This document shows, piece after piece, positions 58,888 to 64,000 of a stretch of 64,000 nucleotides of DNA. Source of the DNA: Agapanthus africanus (taxonomy: Eukaryota; Streptophyta; Magnoliopsida; Asparagales; Amaryllidaceae); the NCBI GenBank assembly GCA_030015575.1, contig JASDDO010000006.1, forward strand, positions 104,524,045-104,588,044. Direction: 5' to 3'. The position numbers were made by a program, and so were the translations under genes. The stretch's first letter is position 1. Each line of letters opens with the position of its first letter. Below the pieces are notes generated by a model. The model had not been told where the DNA came from and did no database searches. It saw only the letters and a program-made list of their open reading frames with translations.

Positions 58888-60711
58888 TGATTTAATGAAT
58901 TTTCGTGGATGTGTTTATCGAATCAAATAGTAAAGAAATCACAACCAAAAATATTTGACCGCAATCAAACAACGGTGTCAGTTGAAGTTAATGAATGAGT
59001 GCGGATCGTCCTCAGGGATCTCGAGATTCGTTTGTACTTTTATTTGTTTGAAATGAAATGTTAAGCAACAATAAGAGAAAACACGATTCAATTGATTGAT
59101 TTGTATTCGTGTATCACTAATCTTTTCTAAAGATTCAAGAACTATAAACATCAAGAATCGGTTTCAATGGTATTTTCCAAACGACAATCAAGAATGATAA
59201 AGAGGCTCGTAGGAATCGATAGGATCTTTAGATGTGTTGTAGTCTACAATATTTCGTATTCTTGTCCTTCGAAGAATTGATGCTAGATCAATGGTTATCG
59301 ACGAGAATTAGGGTTTTCTTGATGAAATCAAAGTTTCATCTCTTAACCCTTGCTCTTTCGAGGATACCATTATATTCTAGCCTCTAGCACTTTCAAGAAT
59401 CGATCGGATCACCCCACTCTCGAGCGATGTTGATCAAGAAAGCATCGCATCGAATTGGGTTGTCGATTCTTGAACTTGCTAGGGTTTACAATCTCGTGGG
59501 ATTTAAGAATTGATTATAAATTTGCTACATCATCATACTAAAGATCTTTTCGACTCCTTAACGAGCGGAGTTTTACTCGCGCATCACCACATAGACAATA
59601 TTCAAGAACAGTAAAGATAACATGATGAGGAATTTAAAAGAAACAAGATAGAAGAAAATATCACCTTTTATTTCATCAACAATTTCAATACAATCTGTCA
59701 AGATCTACAAGAAGAAAGAAAATCGATCGTTGACTCGGCTTCGCTCGACTCCGTGGATCGTGGATCTACTTTTGATCTCTTGCCCGATAGAAGATCGGCT
59801 CGGCTCATAAAAGGGTTGAAGGAATCTTGCTTGGCTTGCACTCAAGATCTTGAATTGTGGATGGATTTAGGGTTAGGGTTTCCTACAAGATTTCTCACTA
59901 ATCTTGAGGAAGAAGAAGATGGAGAAAGAGAATGGCTAAACTAAAAATGGGTTGAATCTATCACTCTCCAAGATTGAATCAAGATTTTCCAAGATGAGAA
60001 ATGAGTGAGCCTAGGGTCTTATTTATAGACCTAGGTTTAGGTTTGAATTAGACTTTCCCTCCCAAAGTTTGTTGACAAGTTTGTTGGGGATTAGCTTAGG
60101 GTTTAAGCAAGGGTTTAGGAAAGTTCTAGAAAGATTAGGGTAGTTTGGGAATTTGCTGATCTGGTGAAAGTATCTGGAATCTTCTGGACTTTTGTGTGCA
60201 TTTTTGAGTAGTGGGCACTGAAATAGGAGTTGTGGTGCAATTCGATGAGTTGACTCTCTGGATCCGCCGCGCAACCGCCGCGTGAGGTGGGCTTTGGCCG
60301 CCCTTCCGCCGCGCATTGGTGGCCTTGGGATTTGTTCTTTCTGCAGTTGCTTTGTACTGCTGTATGGGTTATCCTTTGATGTTTAGAATTGCAGTTGCCC
60401 TTCTATGTTGATACCAGATTTGCTTTCAATAAGTTTACGAGCATTTGTAATGGTCGAGCAATGTATTGATCGAGCAAGTATCTCTTTTCCTGCATAGACT
60501 TCAAAATAGGGGTTGCAAGATATAGAAAATATGCTATGTAATGCAATGCAGTTAATTTCCCTAGAATTTCCGGTTTAAAGGTCGAATACATGTAATTTGA
60601 TATTTTGCGACCAATTAGCTAATATGTGAATTATGAATACCGTACTCTCCTATATGTATGCAGATGTTAAGGAAATTGCCTGCTAAAATATACAGTATTT
60701 TCGACTGATCA
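58888..60711 (-). repeat. 3' LTR of Athila-like gypsy element F
   Basis: Bounded on the plus strand by TGATTTAATG and CGACTGATCA (TG...CA), 1824 bp, followed by the complement of a G-rich tract. It has a CCGCCGCG-rich patch near 60262-60318 and AT-rich flanks. The start is fixed by comparison with the uninterrupted E LTR. The other LTR is outside the window. Confidence 0.82.
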
Positions 60712-60715
60712 AATA

Positions 60716-60726
60716 CCCCCAAACTT
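60716..60726 (-). other. Polypurine tract of element F
   Basis: AAGTTTGGGGG on the minus strand, four bases before the LTR. Two further copies of the same 11 bases lie at 61946-61956 and 62060-62070, both preceded on the minus strand by AAAAC. Confidence 0.7.
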
Positions 60727-60727
60727 A

Positions 60728-62138
60728 ATTTCGATCGTCTCGAGAGAATGTTTTATTAAAAAGAGAAGGAGAAAACAAAGAAAGAGAAAAACTAACTAGC
60801 ACACTTTCGTAGGCAACACGATTGCACTGAGCACGGGCAACAAGCCTTTAAACCTCTAGGTGTCCCTAGTAGGAGGAGTGTTGTCTCCTGAGGGTTTTCA
60901 GCGGATTGCACCCACAAAATCCAATAATAAAAGCAAGATCATGAATATTACATTTAAAGAAAAGAATTGTAAAAGAAAGACTTTGAAAATTAGGGTTTCC
61001 AACTAAGCTAGTTTTTCGGTTGTCATGAGCCCTATCTTAATGGTCATGAAAAAATGTCAGAAATCACGTCCTCCCTCAATAAAACATCGTCTTATTCTTC
61101 ATTCCTATCTTTATTCCAAACATCGATCATATCACCCTGCGTGTGTGTAAAGACATCCCTACACCCGGAGAATTCAATTCAAGCTATCATACTCTTGCCC
61201 TTCGACCTCAGTACTTCTTGGCAAACGAGATTGCTTACACACTTTCATGCGACCGTTAATACTTCTTGAGGTACTAACCGACCGATTACTGATGTGCTTG
61301 CTAACTTGGTGTATTTTCCTAATCTTGCACCACCTCAGGCATAGCAGTGACTCCCAGACCAGTTGACCTTGGGGCACTAGGTGAAGAAGCACCCTTTTGC
61401 TATATATTTTTCTTACCCTTGGTGATAACAAAACCAGTATCCATTTTTCTCACCACTTTAAAACACACTTTTCTTTTCATACTTTTGGCTTTAAGACAAG
61501 AGCATTTCAAGGTATCCTCTACTATCCCAGGCTTCAAGACGTGTGTAAGTGCGAATAGCAGGGTAGCAACGTTCAAAATGTTTGGCTTCCAGAATAGAAA
61601 CTATTTTTCAGACTTATTTTTATCCTCAGATTAGTGACGTCCTTCATCTTACTAACCCTTGGGACAACGGCTCATAACTACTTATTACTAGTTCGTATAA
61701 GAAAACTTCTAATTTTCTTAGTTTTCTAAAATTTTTCCAATCTCATGGATGTAATTGTTCACTGTCTAAACTTTCATTATCTTATTTATATACAAAAAAG
61801 TGTAAATATTAAAATTATTTTTATATTTGAAAATTTTTAAATTTTTATGGGTTTTGAAAATTTTTCAATTTTTATAGATTTTTAAAAGAAATGTTTTGTG
61901 CTTATGCAAAATATATGCAAATGATGCAAAAATAAGCACAAACCTCCCCCAAACTTGTTTTCAACAGTGTCCTCACTGTTGCCGACAGTTATATCTAAAA
62001 AAAACCTGTAAATCTGGGAGGAATTATTAGTGGGGGCAAAATATATAAGTGAAGAACTTCCCCCAAACTTGTTTTACTCACCTTCATTCAAAATATGATG
62101 CAATGATATACTGGACATGAAAGTGAGACAGAGGAATT
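60728..62138 (-). other. Region between pol and PPT of element F, no gene seen
   Basis: About 1.4 kb. Many Athila elements carry an envelope-like ORF here, but I find only short frames without recognisable features (up to about 95 codons). The last part near 61795-61925 is AT-rich, with repeated AAAATTTTT words. It holds two extra PPT-like motifs. Confidence 0.6.
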
Positions 62139-64000
62139 TTAATCAAAATAAACTGGCTCTTGTAAGAACAAGAGCTCCTCCGTGGGGTCAGTGGAAAAAT
62201 ACGGCTTTAATCTATGTCCATTTACTTTGAAAACAGTGCCGTTTTTAACATTTTCAATATCTACTGCCCCGTGCGGGTATACAGACCGCACAACAAAAGG
62301 TCCCTTCCAACAAGATCGGAGCTTACCCGCATGAAGGTGTAATCGTGAATCATAAAGAAGGACTTGTTGACCTGGTAAAAATGTTTTCCTCAAAATGTTT
62401 TTATCGTGAAAACCTTAGTCCTATTCTTTGTGATTACAGCATTATCATAAGCTTCATCGCGGAGTTCTCTTAGCTCGTTTAGTTGCAGCTTCCGAAAGTT
62501 GCAAGCAAGGTTTAAATCAAAATTAATTTCCTTTATAGCCCACAATGCTTTATGTTCTATCTCAACAGGTAGATGACATGCTTTACCAAAAACTATCCTA
62601 TATGGAGACATTCCTAGGTCGGTCTTATATGCAGTCCTGAATGCCTAAAGAGCATCCGTCAATTTGGTCGACCAATCTTTTCTATTTTTGGCAACAGTTT
62701 TCTCCAGGATAAGTTTGATTTGTCTGTTTGAGATCTCAGCCTGCCCGCTTGTTTGGGGGTGATAGGGTGTAGAAAGACGGTGGTTGATTGAATATTTCCG
62801 CATCAGAGTCTCGAAATATCTGTTACAGAAGTGTGTCCCATTATCGCTAATAATAGCGCGTGGGTGTCCAAATCGCGAGAAGATATTCTCTTTCAAGAAC
62901 TTAATGACAACTTTCTTGTCATTAGTGCGACTTGGAATGGCTTCTACCCACTTGGAGACATAATCAACCGCCAGCAATATGTACAGATTCCCAAAGGAGT
63001 TGGGAAAAGGACCCATAAAATCTATGCCCCAAACATCAAACATTTCAACAACCAGAATGGGTTGCTGAGGCATTTCATTCCTCTGGGATATTCTACCCGT
63101 ATACTGACATTGTGTGCAGGTTTTGCAATGTTCAAATGCGTCCTTGAATAAGGTCGGCCAATAAAATCCAGATTGCAAAACCTTTTCCGCTGTTTTTCTT
63201 GGACCAAAGTGACCCCCACAAGCCTGATCATGACAAAATGAAAGAATACTCTTGAACTCTTCATTTGGAACGCACCGGCGAATGATCTGATCAGGACAAT
63301 ATTTAAACAAATAAGGCTCATCCCAGTAATAGTGTTTTACTTGGGAAAGAAAGCGGTATTTGTCCTGTTTAGACCAATCGCTCGGTATCAATCCCGTGGC
63401 ATGAAAGTTCACAATATCCCTGAACCATGGTTCAGAGGATACGCTCAAGAGTTGTTCGTCAGGGAATGAGTCATTGATCGGCAGGGTCACAGGGGAAGAA
63501 ACGATGCGTGAAAGGTGGTCAGCTACTACGTTTTCACATCCTTTCTTATCTTTGATAACAAGATCGAATTCTTGTAAAAGAAGGATCCAACGTATTAGTC
63601 GACCTTTGGCATCTTTCTTCGCCAACAAATGTTTCAAAGCGGAATGGTCAGTATATACAACAATAGGTGAGCCGATTAAGTAAGGCCTGAATTTCTCCAA
63701 TGCGAACACAACCGCTAATAGTTCTTTCTCTGTGGTTGTATAATTGATTTGCGCATCATTCAGGGTCTTACTAGCATAGTAAATCACATGTGGCATCTTT
63801 TCAATGTGTTGTCCAAGGACAGCACCTACTACAAAATCAGATGCGTCACACATCAGCTCAAAAGGGTAGTCCCAGTTTGGTGATGATAAAACGGGGGCTG
63901 AAGTGAGTGAGTGTTTAAGTGAGTCGAAAGCTGTCTCGCAATCCGAGTCAAAGTGGAAGGTTGTATCCTTGGCCAGGAGTAGTGTTAAAGGTCTAGCAAT
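62139..64000 (-). pseudogene. Athila-like pol: RNase H and integrase, broken, runs off the window
   Basis: Minus-strand reading from the right edge: end of RT ([10 protein letters not shown] and [16 protein letters not shown]), RNase H ([56 protein letters not shown]), integrase zinc region ([11 protein letters not shown] to CTQCQ), core [19 protein letters not shown] and HPQTSGQAE, then the C-terminal part with GKACHLPVE and a [14 protein letters not shown] module ending at 62139. Broken twice: TAG at 62645-62647 where this family normally has Trp, and a one-base frameshift near 62410. Lineage is Athila/Tat by RNase H and integrase wording; Athila is preferred. It overlaps the window end in an open frame. 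Confidence 0.87.

Noticed and set aside
60728-62138. Envelope-like gene of element F
   Set aside because: No ORF long enough and no signal peptide or membrane pattern; only AT-rich non-coding sequence.

Overview
The window is plant nuclear DNA made entirely of LTR retrotransposons nested inside one another. Evidence for a plant: primer sites matching plant initiator tRNA-Met (TGGTATCAGAGC), a chromodomain-bearing Ty3/gypsy polyprotein of the Tekay/Del type, Ty1/copia elements with a DPFTK RNase H ending, and an Athila-type pol. I see no host protein-coding gene, tRNA, rRNA or CRISPR, as in the intergenic space of a large seed-plant genome. Species cannot be named from sequence alone. Element letters A-G and B' are mine. 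LAYOUT: 1-843 and 20425-21540 are the two halves of a decayed copia element (D1, + strand), with its 3' LTR at 21541-23756. It was split by a very young Tekay-type gypsy array A (844-20419) of form LTR-internal-LTR-internal-LTR, flanked by a single 5-bp target-site duplication (GTTAA). The second A interior has an intact 1561-residue gag-pol. The first has a TAG stop in RNase H. D1 sits in an old gypsy LTR (B', 23757-25295), which was also hit at 25296 by gypsy LTR C (25296-26361, resuming 47962-48508). C is split by a second triple-LTR gypsy array, B (26362-47961, target duplication TTTCA). B has about 2.8-kb interiors without pol (non-autonomous), and its middle LTR carries a solo copia LTR (G, 35530-37629). 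C is hit again at 48509 by a copia LTR (D2). D2 is split at 49503 by a minus-strand copia element E (49503-58887), whose 5' LTR is split at 58888 by the 3' LTR of a minus-strand Athila-like element F that runs out of the window. The deepest chain is B' > C > D2 > E > F. HOW IT FITS TOGETHER: A can in principle supply Gag, protease, reverse transcriptase and integrase. B keeps A-like termini, primer site, leader and polypurine tract but no enzymes, so it probably depended on an A-like partner. Most notable: families A, B and C (and partly B') are diverged in primary sequence, yet share a series of small inverted repeats at matching places in LTR and leader, several with compensating changes in both arms. 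This looks like a conserved RNA architecture for packaging, splicing or replication and is my main candidate for something not commonly annotated. A second candidate is a triple hairpin array in the 5' leader of copia E, with an almost constant 19-base loop on three different stems. Coordinates of element ends were read by eye from TG/CA termini, target duplications, PBS and PPT. Divergence counts are by eye and approximate.
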